From positions 62,001 to 126,000 of the forward strand of contig NZ_RZUL01000006.1 in the NCBI RefSeq assembly GCF_004005485.1: DNA of 64,000 nt, read 5' to 3'. The notes beneath the pieces were generated by a model. It had not been told where the DNA came from and ran no database searches. It saw nothing but the letters and a program-made list of their open reading frames with translations. This stretch comes from Sphingobium algorifonticola. Lineage in GTDB: Bacteria; Pseudomonadota; Alphaproteobacteria; Sphingomonadales; Sphingomonadaceae. Shown here one piece after another: positions 63,395 to 64,000 of this stretch (positions are counted from its first letter, which is position 1; each line of letters begins with the position of its first letter). A program made the position numbers and the translations under genes.

Positions 63395-64000
63395 TCACAG
63401 TTGCCACCATGGATAGACCGTACGTTCATCGCGGGTCGATCTCCTCGTGATGATCTCATCGGAAAGCGTGTCATCCATCGCGCCGAGCAATTTCTCCTGG
63501 TGGTTGAGGATGTCACTCCGGGCCTGGAAATCGAATTCCCAGTTCAGCCGTTCGCAGCAATCCAGGATGCCGGCACGCTCGGCCATGACCCTGGGATGAT
63601 GATAGAGCCAATGGAGGAAGGCGAGGCCATCGCAGGTGTCGCTCCATAGTTTCGCGCCGTCCTCCACATAATGGCGCGCGACTTCGCGTTCGGCGAAGTT
63701 CGACCCATGCCATATCGCGAGAGGCTTTGGATCGGGATGACCGCAGAGCATTTCGGCGATGTAGAGGTTGGCCACAAAGGCCCGCCGTAGCTGCGTCGCG
63801 GCATCCCGGAATCGGTTCTCCCGGAAATAGAGCAGCCCCAGATCATAGGCGCAAGGCGGATAGCGATCGGCCCAGGCTTCCAGAAGAAAGCGCGCCTTAA
63901 CGGGTTCGCGAACGCGCAGATACTGTGAACCCAGCAGGAAACGGATCCCGCGTCCATCGTCCGGATCGAGCGCCATCATGCGCTCCATCAGGCGAATGGC
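63395..64000 (-). CDS. TPR-like protein (partial, cut by right edge)
   Basis: The last 201 codons of a protein whose start lies beyond the window. It contains MALDPDDGRGIRFLLGSQYL and PCAYDLGLLYFRENRFRDAA, the helical pairs of tetratricopeptide repeats. The C-terminal part is unrelated, with a tryptophan-rich stretch. It ends 17 bp before the ATG of the endonuclease-NACHT gene, so it belongs to the same operon and may be a partner or sensor. Open beyond the edge. Confidence 0.75.
   Translation of the reverse strand, partial: AIRLMERMMALDPDDGRGIRFLLGSQYLRVREPVKARFLLEAWADRYPPCAYDLGLLYFRENRFRDAATQLRRAFVANLYIAEMLCGHPDPKPLAIWHGSNFAEREVARHYVEDGAKLWSDTCDGLAFLHWLYHHPRVMAERAGILDCCERLNWEFDFQARSDILNHQEKLLGAMDDTLSDEIITRRSTRDERTVYPWWQL

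Noticed and set aside
1..64000. Insertion sequences, transposases, integrases or tRNA genes
   Set aside because: None was recognised on reading; no transposase-like protein or clear terminal repeats were seen. A relaxase and coupling protein are also absent and probably lie outside the window.

Overview
The window looks like a stretch of a large conjugative plasmid (or plasmid-derived replicon) from a sphingomonad-type alphaproteobacterium (Sphingobium / Sphingomonas / Novosphingobium group). The grounds are the high GC content, an F-type transfer operon in the gene order I know from sphingomonad plasmids, a ParA-ParB-RepA block with an iteron origin, and several GGAAC-N16/17-NGTT sites of the EcfG (alphaproteobacterial general stress response) type. 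No rRNA, tRNA, CRISPR array, transposase or relaxase was seen.

Layout. 1-8.4 kb (minus strand): a tightly packed F-type type IV secretion / pilus operon, traA-L-E-K-B-dsbC-V-C-orf118-trbI, cut by the left edge. 8.9-14.8 kb: a small helix-turn-helix regulator, a lytic transglycosylase, and two paralogous plasmid proteins (10.5 and 13.9 kb; the second is shortened and has lost its nuclease-like core) flanking a thiolase gene, two small genes and a palindromic operator. 14.8-25.6 kb: membrane and ion-stress genes, including an ATGA-coupled trio (SLC13-type transporter, APC-like permease, DUF2254), MscS, HD-GYP, DUF305, a CPA1 antiporter and a DUF389 protein. 26-36 kb: a GNAT / winged-helix operon divergent from a LysR gene, a large multi-PAS hybrid kinase with a nearby single-domain response regulator, DUF3597 and small helical proteins. 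36-43.6 kb: a frameshifted topoisomerase IB, catalase HPII, transglutaminase-like proteins, DUF1328 and an N-formylglutamate amidohydrolase-like protein. 44-49 kb: parA-parB-repA and an origin with five tandem ~22-bp-spaced iterons, five dispersed copies and a duplicated palindrome. 49-55.3 kb: plasmid DUF1612-type and Toprim proteins, a GAF/PAS hybrid kinase and nhaA behind a structured leader RNA.

55.5-64 kb is the most interesting part. A TerY-P-type triad (VWA protein, PP2C phosphatase, kinase with helix-hairpin-helix and zinc-finger tail) on the plus strand converges with a minus-strand gene string: a TPR protein (cut by the right edge), an endonuclease-NACHT NTPase, a two-helix membrane protein and an HECGH metallopeptidase-like protein. 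This reads as a defence island; the four-gene minus-strand unit is the best candidate for an undescribed system.

Several genes are damaged. Topoisomerase IB has a one-base insertion just before its catalytic tyrosine. A DUF4142 lipoprotein has an internal deletion with a frame change. The GAF-kinase at 51.3 kb has no usable start codon in frame. A Fis-type helix-turn-helix survives as an orphan fragment. Stress genes are plentiful, and four EcfG-type promoter candidates sit in front of them, so this plasmid may carry a sizeable general-stress regulon.
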